Below, in pieces: positions 1-7,913 of a stretch of DNA of 41,937 nt. A model generated the notes under the pieces. That model saw nothing but the letters and a program-made list of their open reading frames with translations. It was not told the DNA's origin and did not search any database. The position numbers were made by a program, and so were the translations under genes. Source of the stretch: Microbacteriaceae bacterium (lineage in GTDB: Bacteria > Actinomycetota > Actinomycetes > Actinomycetales > Microbacteriaceae); contig JAODMG010000112.1 of assembly GCA_025464895.1 (NCBI GenBank), positions 1 to 41,937 of the forward strand, given 5' to 3'. How positions within the stretch are numbered: the stretch's first letter is position 1; each line of letters begins with the position of its first letter.

Positions 1-365
1 TCATCAGCATCGAGCGGAGCGAACGATTCACGCACGACACGCTCCGTCACCTCGCGTCCCTCGGCAAACACGCGCTCGCCCTCGGGGGTCAGCTCGGGAC
101 GGATCGCGCGTCCCTTCCCGTTTACGCGCCGGATGAGCCCCCGTGCCTCGAGCCGCGCGGCGAGCGTGCCGAACGCCTGGTCGGTCTGAAAGGTCAGCAC
201 GGCGAGCTCGTGCAGCGACGCGCCAGGGTGGGCATGCAGGTGGCGGAGAGCGTCCCACTGCACGAGAGTCACGACGAGCGGCCGCAGCGCCTCGGTCGCT
301 GCGCGGTGGTGCTTGTGCTGGAGGCGTTTCACCGCATGACCCAGCTCCAAGATCGACATCTCCAT
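1..365 (-). CDS. MarR-family transcriptional regulator (3' end cut by window edge)
   Basis: The reading frame starts at an ATG ending at 365 and runs off the left edge after about 121 codons, so the C-terminus is missing. The visible protein has the MarR winged-helix layout: an N-terminal helix (ELGHAVKRLQHKHHRAA), a central recognition helix region (SLHELAVLTFQTDQAFGTLAARLEARGLIRR) and a basic wing ending in LTPEGERVF, the usual end of the MarR DNA-binding domain. MarR proteins are dimeric repressors that often control a divergent gene and respond to small phenolic or oxidative ligands. Here the divergent neighbour is an alpha/beta hydrolase only 62 bases away, so it is the likely target. 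An in-frame ATG at 359 is an alternative start. Family assignment is firm; ligand and target are inference. Confidence -1.
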   Translation of the reverse strand, partial: MEMSILELGHAVKRLQHKHHRAATEALRPLVVTLVQWDALRHLHAHPGASLHELAVLTFQTDQAFGTLAARLEARGLIRRVNGKGRAIRPELTPEGERVFAEGREVTERVVRESFAPLDAD

Positions 366-390
366 ACCCCGATCCTAGCCGAGCGAGACA

Positions 391-419
391 AGTTGTTTAT
401 ATAACTATGTTGATATAGT
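391..419. promoter_or_regulatory. AT-rich divergent promoter/operator between MarR gene and hydrolase
   Basis: This AT-rich island stands out in GC-rich surroundings. It holds nested imperfect inverted repeats, AGTT(391-394)/AACT(403-406) and CTAT(405-408)/ATAG(415-418). A TATAGT hexamer at 414-419 lies 8 bases before the hydrolase ATG at 428, and no Shine-Dalgarno is present, so a leaderless hydrolase mRNA is plausible. A MarR dimer bound here would cover the promoters of both genes. Operator function is inferred from position and symmetry only. Confidence -1.
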
Positions 420-427
420 GTAACCGC

Positions 428-1204
428 ATGAGTACTTCGATCTCCCTCACCATCTCCACCTCATTCGGCGGCGTGCCGCTCAGCGCGGACGAGCGCGGCA
501 GCGGCCGCGCGGTTGTCCTCCTCCATGGCGGCGGCGGACCGGCATCCGTTACCGGCTTTGCCGATCTTCTCGCCGACGCGACCGACACCCGCGTGATCGT
601 GCCGATCCACCCGGGCTTCGGCGGGACCCCGCGCCCCGAGGCGCTCACAACGATCGACGGCCTCGCGGAGGTCTACGCCGGCCTGCTCGACGCGCTCGAG
701 CTGGAGGATGCCACCGTGATCGGCAACTCGATTGGCGGGTGGATCGCGTCGGAGCTGGCGTTGCGGCACCCGTCGCGTCTGGCCCGATTCGCGCTCGTGG
801 ATGCGGTCGGCGTCGAGGTGGAGGGGCACCCCGTCGCCGCCGAGCTCGCGCCAGCCCAACTCGCCGAGTACAGCTGGTACGACCCGTCGAAGGCCCCGAG
901 CCTCGAGCCCGCGACGCTACCACCCGCCGTTCGAGAGATCTTCGCCGGCAACCGCGCGGCGCTCGCCCTGTATGGCCGTTCGATGACCGACCCGACCCTG
1001 CTCGGGCGGCTTGCCGGTATCGATGTGCCTACTCTCGTCCTGTGGGGCGAGGCGGACCGGATCGTCGATGCCGACTACGGTCGCGCCTTCGCGGCAGCGA
1101 TCCCGGGGGCGCGCTTCGAGCTACTGCCGCGGACCGGCCATGTGCCGCAGATGGAAACGCCGGAGGTCCTGCTGAGGGCACTTACCGCGTTCGTCGGCGC
1201 CTAG
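428..1204 (+). CDS. alpha/beta-fold hydrolase
   Basis: A 258-residue serine hydrolase of the alpha/beta-hydrolase fold. Visible family features are the oxyanion-hole segment HGGGG near residues 33-37, the nucleophile elbow GNSIGG with Ser101, an acidic residue in LWGEADRIVD (Asp210 or Asp214) and the C-terminal TGHVPQME with His238. The length is normal for single-domain esterases, C-C bond hydrolases and haloperoxidase-like members. The closest-looking group is the esterase or meta-cleavage-product hydrolase type, but the substrate cannot be read from sequence. No signal peptide is visible, so it is probably cytoplasmic. It is divergent from the MarR-type gene and probably under its control. 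The start at 428 has no good Shine-Dalgarno and may be leaderless. Confidence -1.
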   Translation: MSTSISLTISTSFGGVPLSADERGSGRAVVLLHGGGGPASVTGFADLLADATDTRVIVPIHPGFGGTPRPEALTTIDGLAEVYAGLLDALELEDATVIGNSIGGWIASELALRHPSRLARFALVDAVGVEVEGHPVAAELAPAQLAEYSWYDPSKAPSLEPATLPPAVREIFAGNRAALALYGRSMTDPTLLGRLAGIDVPTLVLWGEADRIVDADYGRAFAAAIPGARFELLPRTGHVPQMETPEVLLRALTAFVGA

Positions 1205-1285
1205 CGCTGCGCGTTCCTGGTGGCGTCGCGGGCGATGTCTTCGCGGGAGCGTTGCCGGATCGCGTAGAACATCTCCGGAAGACAT

Positions 1286-1305
1286 AACAAACGGATGCGT
1301 TTGTT
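1286..1305. promoter_or_regulatory. Perfect palindrome (AACAAACG-N4-CGTTTGTT) upstream of oxidoreductase
   Basis: Two perfect 8-base arms, AACAAACG at 1286-1293 and CGTTTGTT at 1298-1305, flank a 4-base spacer. They end 15 bases before the ATG at 1321. The arms are AT-leaning with no following T-run, so this is not a terminator. Size and position fit an operator for a dimeric repressor of TetR or MarR type. No such repressor gene is adjacent except the MarR-type gene at the left edge, whose own intergenic region has a different sequence. Confidence -1.
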
Positions 1306-1320
1306 GGGTTTACTGGAACC

Positions 1321-2286
1321 ATGACCACAATGCGGGCGATGGTGATCGCCAAGACCGGTGAACCGGACGTTCTCCAGCTTGCCGAGGTTCCGATCCCGAA
1401 GAAGATCAACTCGGAACTCCTGGTGCGGGTCGTCGCCGCCGGGATCAACCCGGTCGACGCGAAGACGCGTGCGGGACGAGCCGTCGCCGATTTCATCCCC
1501 TCCTATCCGGCGATCCTCGGCAACGACTTCAGCGGCATCGTGGTCGAGACCCCGTTCGAGGCATACCCGCTGAAGCCGGGGGACGAGGTGTTCGGCATGG
1601 TCCCGGTTCCGAGATATCCGGGAAGCTACGCCGAGTTCGTCAGCGTTCCGACGATGAGCGTTGCCAGGAAACCCGCCGGTCTCACCCATATCGAGGCAGC
1701 CGGTGTTCCGCTCGCGGCCCTGACCGCGTGGGGAGTGGTGGTCGACGTTGCCAAGGCGAGCGAGGAGCAGCGCATTCTCATCCATGCCGGATCCGTCGGA
1801 GTCTGGCACTTCGCGGTGCAGTTCGCCGCCTGGTGCGGAGCGTACGTGATCGCCACCGGGTCGCCTCGCAACCTCGACTGGCTCCGCGAACTCGGCGCCT
1901 CCGAAGTCATCGACTACACGACGACCCGCTTCGACGAAGTTCTCGACGAGGTCGACACGGTCATCGACCTGATCGGCAACGTGCACGAGGACACCGGAAC
2001 CCGGTCCCTCTCTGTGCTTCGCCCGGGTGGTCTGATCGTGAACGTCCCGACCGGGAGCTGGCCGACCTTCGCCGCGGATGTCGCGGCCGCAGGCATGCGA
2101 GGAACCCAGTTCAGGGTGGCCCCGGACGGCGCGGCACTCGCCGGGATCGCTCGGCTGCTCGACTCCGGCGACATCCGCGTGCACATCGACCAGGTCTTCG
2201 ACCTTGAGCAGGCCGCGGCAGCCCATACGGCACTCGAAAAGGGTCACACTCGCGGGAAGATCGTGCTTGAGGTCGCAAATCCCTAG
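1321..2286 (+). CDS. NADPH-dependent zinc-free alcohol dehydrogenase / quinone oxidoreductase family protein
   Basis: A 321-residue member of the medium-chain dehydrogenase/reductase superfamily, quinone-oxidoreductase branch. Residues 1-125 form the GroES-like domain (GINPVDAKTRAG and GNDFSGIV near residue 65). The Rossmann part begins around residue 155 with HAGSVGVWHFAVQFA, matching the AxxGxxG cofactor motif loosely, and ends with the typical GKIVLEV. No catalytic or structural zinc cysteines are present, so it should act as an NADPH-dependent reductase of quinones, enones or aldehydes; the substrate is unknown. It lies just downstream of a perfect 20-bp palindrome and is probably repressor controlled. 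The ATG at 1321 is chosen because it follows the palindrome and fits the family N-terminus (TTMRAMVI). Confidence -1.
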   Translation: MTTMRAMVIAKTGEPDVLQLAEVPIPKKINSELLVRVVAAGINPVDAKTRAGRAVADFIPSYPAILGNDFSGIVVETPFEAYPLKPGDEVFGMVPVPRYPGSYAEFVSVPTMSVARKPAGLTHIEAAGVPLAALTAWGVVVDVAKASEEQRILIHAGSVGVWHFAVQFAAWCGAYVIATGSPRNLDWLRELGASEVIDYTTTRFDEVLDEVDTVIDLIGNVHEDTGTRSLSVLRPGGLIVNVPTGSWPTFAADVAAAGMRGTQFRVAPDGAALAGIARLLDSGDIRVHIDQVFDLEQAAAAHTALEKGHTRGKIVLEVANP

Positions 2287-2346
2287 TACCGCTATCCAGC
2301 GCGAGCCCTGTCAGGACTCCGCCGCGTGCGCCGTTAGCATTCGAAC

Positions 2347-2955
2347 ATGCGGACCATCTTTGCCCTGTTGAGACTGGCGATCGCCGTGCTCTCCATCATC
2401 GCCATCGTCTCAACTTTCCTGTCGACCGCAGCCAGAACGACAATCAACCCGTTCAATTTTTTCGGCTACTTCACGATGCAGAGCAACATCTTCACCGCGG
2501 TCGTGCTCCTGATAGTCGGGCTCGCCGGGCTCGCGCGACGCCGAAAATCGAAAGGCCTCGAGCTCGCGCACGCCGCAGCGACCACCTACATCGTGATCGT
2601 GGGGGTGGTCTACAACACCCTGCTCGCCGGTCTTCCGGGCGGTGTAGACGACCCGTGGGCGAACACGGTGCTGCATGTGGTCGTGCCGCTGTACGCGGCG
2701 ATCGACTGGCTGCTCTTCGGCGATCGCGGAAAGATCCCGTTCACGCGTCTCGGCCTGATCCTGGCCTATCCGATTCTCTGGATCGTCGTCGTCCTGATTC
2801 GGGGCGCGACCGACGGCTGGGTGCCCTACCCGTTCCTCGACCCGGCAAACGGATACGTGACAGTGGCCGTCTACTGCATCGCGATCGCCGCGGCCTTTGC
2901 CGTGGTCGGCTGGCTGGTGCTCTGGTACAGCCGCATCCGGATCCTCAAGCCATGA
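2347..2955 (+). CDS. Pr6Pr family membrane protein
   Basis: A 202-residue integral membrane protein with about six hydrophobic segments: residues 8-25, 45-63, 78-92, 105-120, 133-150 and 175-196. The motif NPFNFFGYFTMQSN in the first loop and the LHVVVPLYAAIDWLLF and YPFLDP segments are characteristic of the Pr6Pr family found mainly in Actinobacteria. The biochemical role of that family is not established. The gene stands alone, in the same direction as the oxidoreductase 60 bases upstream. TTAGCAT sits about 6 bases before the ATG and no clear Shine-Dalgarno is seen, so a leaderless transcript is possible. It converges on the GNAT gene with 7 bases between stop codons. Confidence -1.
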   Translation: MRTIFALLRLAIAVLSIIAIVSTFLSTAARTTINPFNFFGYFTMQSNIFTAVVLLIVGLAGLARRRKSKGLELAHAAATTYIVIVGVVYNTLLAGLPGGVDDPWANTVLHVVVPLYAAIDWLLFGDRGKIPFTRLGLILAYPILWIVVVLIRGATDGWVPYPFLDPANGYVTVAVYCIAIAAAFAVVGWLVLWYSRIRILKP

Positions 2956-2962
2956 CTGGGAA

Positions 2963-3493
2963 CTAGAAGACGTACTCCCGCACGAAGTCGTCTTCCCAGT
3001 GGCCGCCGACCAGGAATTTCTTGGTGCCGACCGTCGCGAATCCGCTCTTGTCGTAGAAGCGGTTTGCCCGAGCATTGTGTTGGTTGACACCCAGCCAAAC
3101 CCCGGCGACCTTCCGGCCACTCGCGACGTTCAACGACTCGGTCATAAGCGCGCCGGCGACGCCAGCTCCGTGATGGCCCTCGAGTACGTACACCTTGCTG
3201 AGCTCTGCGGTCGGATGCGCGCTGATCACGGCCACGACGTCGGGGTCGCTCGGCTCGGCGAAGACCAGCATGGTGTAGCCGGCCGGCTCGCCATCGGTCT
3301 CGGCAATCAGCACGACGCGGCTGTCATCCCGCAGGTATCCAGAGAAACTGGCCTCGGACAGCGTCGTTCCGATGAAATCATCGATGGCCGCCTGGGTCGT
3401 TCCTGGAGGGCAGGCGAGGCCGAAGGTGGCCGCCGCGAGGCGGTGAAGCGTTGAAGCGTCGCCGATCGATGCGATGCGGACTGTCGTGGTCAT
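2963..3493 (-). CDS. GNAT family N-acetyltransferase
   Basis: A 176-residue acyl-CoA-dependent N-acetyltransferase. Core GNAT motifs are visible: strand 4 plus motif A as ELSKVYVLEGHHGAGVAGAL, with the Q/RxxGxG/A pyrophosphate loop in the variant form HHGAGVAG, then motif B as GVWLGVNQHNARANRFYDKSGF. The C-terminus ends in a hydrophobic REYVF. GNAT enzymes modify small amines, antibiotics or protein N-termini; the acceptor cannot be predicted here. The start at 3493 is preferred over the ATG at 3505 because GGAGA lies at a good distance in front of it. It is convergent with the Pr6Pr gene and lies downstream of, but is separated by a terminator from, rplA. Confidence -1.
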   Translation of the reverse strand: MTTTVRIASIGDASTLHRLAAATFGLACPPGTTQAAIDDFIGTTLSEASFSGYLRDDSRVVLIAETDGEPAGYTMLVFAEPSDPDVVAVISAHPTAELSKVYVLEGHHGAGVAGALMTESLNVASGRKVAGVWLGVNQHNARANRFYDKSGFATVGTKKFLVGGHWEDDFVREYVF

Positions 3494-3534
3494 CCTGTCT
3501 CCCATGGTCGCGGAAACGAGTTGGTTGCGGATGC

Positions 3535-3562
3535 AAAAAGGGGCCCGCCGAAGCGAGCCCCT
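3535..3562 (-). terminator. Intrinsic terminator of the secE-nusG-rplK-rplA operon
   Basis: Read on the minus strand, a ten-pair stem beginning AGGGGC and ending GCCCCT (one G-U wobble) closes a UUCG tetraloop and is followed by five T. It starts 16 bases after the rplA stop. This is a textbook rho-independent terminator and separates rplA from the GNAT gene. Confidence -1.
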
Positions 3563-3577
3563 CCTGCAACGCTGTGG

Positions 3578-4267
3578 TTAGAGTGCGTTGATGTCGAGCG
3601 GGATGCCAGGACCGAAGGTGGTCGTGACGGTGCCCTTCTGCACATAGCGGCCCTTGGAGGAACTCGGCTTCGCGCGCTGGATCTCGTCCAGTGCCGCCTT
3701 GATGTTCTCCTCGAGCTGCTCTGCCGTGAAGGCAGCCTTGCCGACGATGAAGTGCACGTTGGAGTGCTTGTCGACGCGGAACTCGATCTTTCCACCCTTG
3801 ATCTCGGACACGGCCTTCGCGGTGTCCGGGGTCACGGTGCCGGTCTTCGGGTTCGGCATGAGGCCACGTGGGCCGAGCACCTTTCCGAGACGACCGACCT
3901 TGCCCATCAGCTCCGGGGTCGAGACCGCGGAGTCGAATGCGGTGTACCCGGCAGCGACCTTCTCGATGAGCTCGTCGCCACCGACCTCGTCGGCGCCGGC
4001 GGCAAGTGCTGCCTCGGCCGCAGGACCGGTTGCGAACACGATGACGCGCGCGGTCTTGCCGGTTCCGTGGGGCAGGATGACGGTTCCACGAACCATCTGG
4101 TCCGCCTTACGAGGGTCGACGCCGAGCTTCAGCGCGACCTCGATGGTGGAGTTGAAGTTCTTCGATCCGCTCTCGCGGGCGATGCCGACCGCTTCGTTCG
4201 GGGTGTAGAACTTGCCGTCTTCGATCTTCTCGGCGGCGGCGCGGTATGCCTTGGATTTCTGAGCCAT
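3578..4267 (-). CDS. rplA: 50S ribosomal protein L1
   Basis: A 229-residue full-length L1, the protein of the mobile L1 stalk that binds 23S rRNA near the E site and can repress its own operon by binding the leader mRNA. Family landmarks include [36 protein letters not shown], the hinge region GVDELIEK-like [12 protein letters not shown], the signature [16 protein letters not shown] near residues 125-140, and the C-terminal [18 protein letters not shown]. Its ATG shares one base with the rplK stop (TAATG), showing translational coupling. The gene ends the operon, followed by a strong terminator. Confidence -1.
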   Translation of the reverse strand: MAQKSKAYRAAAEKIEDGKFYTPNEAVGIARESGSKNFNSTIEVALKLGVDPRKADQMVRGTVILPHGTGKTARVIVFATGPAAEAALAAGADEVGGDELIEKVAAGYTAFDSAVSTPELMGKVGRLGKVLGPRGLMPNPKTGTVTPDTAKAVSEIKGGKIEFRVDKHSNVHFIVGKAAFTAEQLEENIKAALDEIQRAKPSSSKGRYVQKGTVTTTFGPGIPLDINAL

Positions 4268-4698
4268 TATGCGTCCACCGTGATTCCCATGGAGCGAGCG
4301 GTGCCCGCGATGATCTTCTCTGCTGCCTCGACGTCGTTGGCGTTGAGGTCAACCATCTTCTGCTCGGCGATGGAGCGCAGCTGCTCCCTGGTGAGCTTCG
4401 CGACCTTGACGGTGTGCGGGGTTCCTGAACCCTTGGCGACCCCGGCGGCCTTCTTGATGAGTTCCGCTGCAGGCGGCGTCTTCAGGATGAACGTGAACGA
4501 GCGGTCCTCGTAGACGGTGATCTCAACCGGGATGACGTTGCCACGCTGGGCCTCGGTGGCCGCGTTGTATGCCTTGCAGAACTCCATGATGTTCACGCCG
4601 TGCTGACCCAGCGCAGGCCCGATGGGCGGTGCGGGGTTGGCGGCGCCGGCCTGGATCTGAAGCTTGATCAGACCCGTGACCTTCTTTTTCGGTGCCAT
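4267..4698 (-). CDS. rplK: 50S ribosomal protein L11
   Basis: A 143-residue full-length L11, which with L10 and the L7/L12 proteins forms the GTPase-associated centre and senses uncharged tRNA with RelA. The N-terminal domain shows the proline-rich [34 protein letters not shown] region (methylation and thiostrepton-binding area), and the C-terminal rRNA-binding domain ends [12 protein letters not shown]. An AAGGA Shine-Dalgarno precedes the start. It is coupled to rplA by a one-base overlap and separated from nusG by 95 bases that fold into two hairpins. Confidence -1.
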   Translation of the reverse strand: MAPKKKVTGLIKLQIQAGAANPAPPIGPALGQHGVNIMEFCKAYNAATEAQRGNVIPVEITVYEDRSFTFILKTPPAAELIKKAAGVAKGSGTPHTVKVAKLTREQLRSIAEQKMVDLNANDVEAAEKIIAGTARSMGITVDA

Positions 4699-4717
4699 TT
4701 GTTTTCCTTTTCTGTTC

Positions 4718-4765
4718 GAGCAACCAGTGGTGGATGCTCTCCCGCCTCCCCGGCGATTTCCGGGG
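4718..4765 (-). promoter_or_regulatory. Two hairpins in the nusG-rplK intergenic leader
   Basis: On the minus strand, CCCCGG (4765-4760) pairs with CCGGGG (4753-4748) around a six-base loop. Nearer rplK, GAGC/GCTC plus CCA/TGG (4739-4718) form an interrupted stem with a symmetrical two-base internal loop. L1 is known to repress L11-L1 translation through a leader structure in other bacteria, so this is a candidate L1 target or RNA-processing site. No T-run follows, so it is not a strong terminator. Confidence -1.
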
Positions 4766-4793
4766 CGCGGTAGCTATTTATCGAACCATATAT

Positions 4794-5864
4794 TCAGAGT
4801 TTCGTGACCTGATCGAAGCTGAGCTCGACCGGGGTCTCGCGCTCGAACAGTGATACCAGCACGATGAGCTTGCCACTCTCCGGCTTGATCTCGCTGATCG
4901 AGCCAGGCAGGCCCGCGAAGGAGCCCTCCTTGATCGTAATGGTCTCGCCGATCTCGAAGTCGACCTCTTGCGGGATCGACCGGTTGACGGCCTTGCCGCC
5001 CTTCGCGCCGGCCTTGACCGGCGCTTCGACGATCTGGACGAGGCTCTTCAGCATGTTGAATGCCTCTTCGAAACGCAGCGGCGTCGGGTTGTGCGAGTTG
5101 CCGACGAAGCCGGTAACTCCTGGGGTGTGACGAACGACGGACCAGCTGTCTTCGTTCAGTTCCATCCGGACCAGGACGTAGCCGGGGATGCGCACCCGGT
5201 TGACCAGTTTGCGCTGGCCGTTCTTGATCTCGACGACGTCTTCCATCGGAACCTCGACCTGGTAGACGTAGTCTTCCATCGCCATGCTGACCTTGCGGTT
5301 CTCGATGTTCTGCTTGACGCGCTTCTCGAAACCGGCATAGGAGTGGATGACGTACCACTTGCCGAGAGCGAACCGGAGTTCGTTGCGGAACTCCTCGTAT
5401 GGGTCGACCTCGGCCGGCTCGCCGTTCTCGTCGCTTGCGCCCGCATCCGCGTCGTCGCCCTGCTCGGCCAGTTCGCCGTTCAGCTCGGCTTCGAACTCCT
5501 GCTCGTACGGCGCGACATCCGATTCGCGCTCGGACTCTTCCGCCTCGAACTCTTCTTCTTCGTCGTCTGTCGCTTCGACGGATGCCTCCGCCTCGTCCGC
5601 AGAATCGATGTCGAGAGCGTCGTCGACGACGGAATCCGCCTCGGGATCCGCCGCAGCCTCGACCGCGTCGAGGGCTGCAACCAGGTCGGCCTCGATGTCG
5701 TCCTCGCCGTCGCCCTCCCCCACGACGTGGAGTGCGCTCTGCTCTGCGCCGTTCACCGAGTTCAGATCTGCAGCGAGGGAGTTGCCCTCCTGCGCCTCGT
5801 CCTCCTCGGAGGACTGCTCAGCGGCAGTCGCGAGGTCGATGTCGTCGCGCTCTGTGTCAGACAC
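4794..5864 (-). CDS. nusG: Transcription termination/antitermination protein NusG with long acidic N-terminal extension
   Basis: A 356-residue NusG, about twice the length of the Escherichia coli protein. Residues 1 to about 160 are a low-complexity acidic tail rich in Asp, Glu and Ala. The conserved NGN domain starts at KWYVIHSYAGFEKRVKQNIENR and contains GYVLVRMELNEDSWSVVRHTPGVTGFVG. The C-terminal KOW domain is visible as VDFEIGETITIKEGSFAGLPGSISEI and ends with ELSFDQVTKL. NusG binds RNA polymerase and links it to Rho or to ribosomal S10. Acidic N-terminal extensions of variable length are common in Actinobacteria. The gene lies 90 bases downstream of secE and in front of rplK, the standard bacterial order. 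Confidence -1.
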   Translation of the reverse strand: MSDTERDDIDLATAAEQSSEEDEAQEGNSLAADLNSVNGAEQSALHVVGEGDGEDDIEADLVAALDAVEAAADPEADSVVDDALDIDSADEAEASVEATDDEEEEFEAEESERESDVAPYEQEFEAELNGELAEQGDDADAGASDENGEPAEVDPYEEFRNELRFALGKWYVIHSYAGFEKRVKQNIENRKVSMAMEDYVYQVEVPMEDVVEIKNGQRKLVNRVRIPGYVLVRMELNEDSWSVVRHTPGVTGFVGNSHNPTPLRFEEAFNMLKSLVQIVEAPVKAGAKGGKAVNRSIPQEVDFEIGETITIKEGSFAGLPGSISEIKPESGKLIVLVSLFERETPVELSFDQVTKL

Positions 5865-5954
5865 TAATTCTCTTCCATTTCCTCATGCGTTCCGGATCCC
5901 TCCGGTCAAAATCGATGGCCACGGGTTGTCTGCCGTGTCCCATGTGCTGGATCG

Positions 5955-6239
5955 CTAGCTGCCTGTGCCGTTGCCGAAGACGTTCTGAACGGCAAATCCG
6001 AATGCAACGTCCAGGAGTGACACGAGCACCATCATGATGACCACGAACACGAGGACGACTGCTGTGTAACTGAACAGCTCCTTGCGCGTCGGGGTGATGA
6101 CCTTCCTGAGTTCGGTGATGACCTGTCGCAGAAACAGAATGATGCGGCCAATCGGACCGCGACTTCGCGCACGATCACTCTTGGCGACCGCGACGATGTC
6201 CTCATCAGGCTCGTCGATAAACTTCTTCGCCACTGCCAC
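5955..6239 (-). CDS. secE: Preprotein translocase subunit SecE
   Basis: A 94-residue single-span SecE, the clamp subunit of the SecYEG channel. The amphipathic segment IILFLRQVITELRKVITPTRKELFSYT around residues 31-58 carries the conserved TR-K-PT-E features, and one transmembrane helix follows (VVLVFVVIMMVLVSLLDVAFGFAV). About 30 polar residues precede it, common in high-GC Gram-positives. It lies between tRNA-Trp and nusG, the usual arrangement. The 90-base gap to nusG contains a small CCGGA/TCCGG stem but no clear terminator. Confidence -1.
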   Translation of the reverse strand: MAVAKKFIDEPDEDIVAVAKSDRARSRGPIGRIILFLRQVITELRKVITPTRKELFSYTAVVLVFVVIMMVLVSLLDVAFGFAVQNVFGNGTGS

Positions 6240-6318
6240 TACCTTCCGGACACCGACCGAACGATCCTGAGATCATCCAGCCATTGACTCGTACGTGCAC
6301 GCTGCACGCCTCGAGTTG

Positions 6319-6391
6319 CAGGGCGGACAGGACTTGAACCTGCAACCTGCGGTTTTGGAGACCGCTGCTCTACCAATTGAGCCACCGCCCT
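6319..6391 (-). tRNA. trnW: tRNA-Trp (anticodon CCA)
   Basis: A 73-nucleotide cloverleaf on the minus strand. The acceptor stem AGGGCGG (5') pairs with CCGCCCT (3') and is followed by discriminator G. The anticodon arm is GCGGT-CTCCAAA-ACCGC with anticodon CCA, and the T-loop GTTCAAGTC is present. The 3' CCA is not encoded. Placement immediately upstream of secE-nusG is the normal order in many bacteria, including Mycobacterium. Confidence -1.
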
Positions 6392-6459
6392 TCGAAGCCA
6401 AAACTGCATAGCTTCGCATCCTGATTCTTAGGGGATTTTGCCTAAAAAGGGCATACGAA

Positions 6460-6489
6460 AGTATGGCAGATTTCAACTACCTCGACCAA
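6460..6489 (-). promoter_or_regulatory. Candidate promoter for tRNA-Trp/secE operon
   Basis: On the minus strand TTGGTC (6489-6484) and CATACT (6465-6460) are separated by 18 bases, about 70 bases upstream of the tRNA. The -10 lies in a small palindrome, CATAC-GAAA-GTATG (6452-6465). Matches to the housekeeping consensus are moderate, so confidence is limited. Confidence -1.
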
Positions 6490-6659
6490 GTCTAGGTCAG
6501 TCTTTCTGGGCTGTAAAGCCAGCCCTCCCCTCGAGCGGGCTCGCGGACGAACCTCATCGCTCGTCCGCATCGTGGAAGTACTTCCTTAGCGGTGAACGCG
6601 GCGGCACCCGCGGATTTAGGCTGGGATTCACCAGCGCTTCGCCGGAAGGAAGACCAAGG

Positions 6660-7679
6660 ATGATCCCAGCAACGATGAACGCGAGCACGCTCATGGAGCG
6701 CGGAGTCGTCCGCTTCCACTCGACTCCGGTGCCAACGGTGGACGCCGACCAAGTGCTGGTCGAGGTCGCGGCAGTCGGCGTGTGCGGCTCTGACGTGCAC
6801 TATTTCCGCGAGGGGCGGATCGGGGACTACGTCGTTGAGACGCCGATGATCCTCGGCCACGAGGCATCCGGTGTCATCGTCGCCGTTGGTGCGGATGTCG
6901 ACGCCACGCGCATCGGCCAGCGGGTGGCGATCGAGCCGCAGCGCGCCTGTCGCGTCTGCGAACAGTGCAAGCACGGGCGATACAACCTGTGCCCGTTCAT
7001 CGAGTTCTACGCGACGCCGCCGATCCACGGAGCCTTCGCGCAGTACGCCGTGATCCAGGCCGACTACGCGTTCCCCATTCCGGACTCGATGTCCCTCGAG
7101 GCCGCCGCACTGTGCGAGCCGCTCTCGGTGGGAATCTGGAGCAATCAGAAGGCGGGAACCGGGCCGGGCAGCCGCATCCTGATCGCCGGAGCCGGACCGA
7201 TCGGGATCATCGTCGCACAGGTCGCCAGGGCGTTTGGAGCGAGCGAGATCATCATCTCCGATCTCGCGGCAGAGCGGCGGGAGATCGCGACCAGGTTCGG
7301 CGCGACCAGGGTGATCGACCCGGCACTCGAGGAGGTCGACGGCCTGGAGGTCGACGCCTTCATCGATGCCTCCGGAGCTGCTCCTGCCGTTCGGTCGGGA
7401 ATCATGGCGGTGAAGCCGGCCGGCCGGATCGTGCTGGTCGGAATGGGCACGGATGACGCGGCGCTGCCGGTATCTCGCATCCAGGCACGCGAGCTCACCC
7501 TGACCGGGGTCTTCCGCTACGCGAACACCTGGCCGCTGGCCATCGAGCTCGTCGCGTCCGGCCGGGTCGATCTCGATTCGCTGGTCACCGGTCGTTTCGG
7601 CCTCGAGCAGGTTGAGGATGCGCTGCGCGCCGCCACCGATCCGCGAACACTGAAGGCGCTCGTCCTGCCGAACGGGTAG
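6660..7679 (+). CDS. Zinc-dependent polyol (sorbitol/xylitol-type) dehydrogenase
   Basis: A 339-residue zinc-containing medium-chain dehydrogenase. Catalytic zinc ligands are visible as Cys42 (VCGSDVHYF) and His67-Glu68 (LGHEASG). The structural zinc is bound by four cysteines in ACRVCEQCKHGRYNLCP (97, 100, 103, 111). The Rossmann motif GAGPIGIIVAQVARAFGA begins near residue 176. The HYF after the first cysteine and the FxxYxxTPPxHGAFAQY region resemble sorbitol, xylitol and L-idonate dehydrogenases, which oxidise sugar alcohols with NAD. The exact polyol is not determined. The start at 6660 is chosen because GAAGGAAG stands 7 bases in front; the open frame extends further upstream but lacks support and would overlap the tRNA promoter. 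Confidence -1.
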   Translation: MIPATMNASTLMERGVVRFHSTPVPTVDADQVLVEVAAVGVCGSDVHYFREGRIGDYVVETPMILGHEASGVIVAVGADVDATRIGQRVAIEPQRACRVCEQCKHGRYNLCPFIEFYATPPIHGAFAQYAVIQADYAFPIPDSMSLEAAALCEPLSVGIWSNQKAGTGPGSRILIAGAGPIGIIVAQVARAFGASEIIISDLAAERREIATRFGATRVIDPALEEVDGLEVDAFIDASGAAPAVRSGIMAVKPAGRIVLVGMGTDDAALPVSRIQARELTLTGVFRYANTWPLAIELVASGRVDLDSLVTGRFGLEQVEDALRAATDPRTLKALVLPNG

Positions 7680-7718
7680 CGGGGCCGCACTCGCGCGGCT
7701 GCCGCCCGCTCAGCCATC

Positions 7719-7814
7719 GCTCAAATGCAGGACCGCAGCCGGCTTTGCTCGCAACAGTTGCCGGAATCCGGGGGTCCAGCGGGACTCTCGTAGGCTGCGG
7801 TCCTGCATTTGAGC
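7719..7814. repeat. 96-bp element bounded by a perfect 22-bp inverted repeat
   Basis: The arms at 7719-7740 and 7793-7814 are perfect reverse complements (GCTCAAATGCAGG...CAGCC and its inverse). The 52-base spacer itself holds three small palindromes: GCAAC-A-GTTGC (7751-7761), CCGG-AAT-CCGG (7761-7771) and GTCC-N4-GGAC (7774-7785). There is no open reading frame and no T-run. The layout resembles a REPIN or other non-autonomous intergenic repeat, or a structured RNA. It lies alone between the dehydrogenase and the ABC exporter genes, and only one copy is present in this window. Confidence -1.
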
Positions 7815-7913
7815 TAACCAAGACCGACGGGAGGCGCGGTATGCGGCCGCTCAGACCGGCGTTGGGCCGCCGCTGACGACTGCCCCTGTTGCTCGACCGG
7901 ACGATAGACGAGC

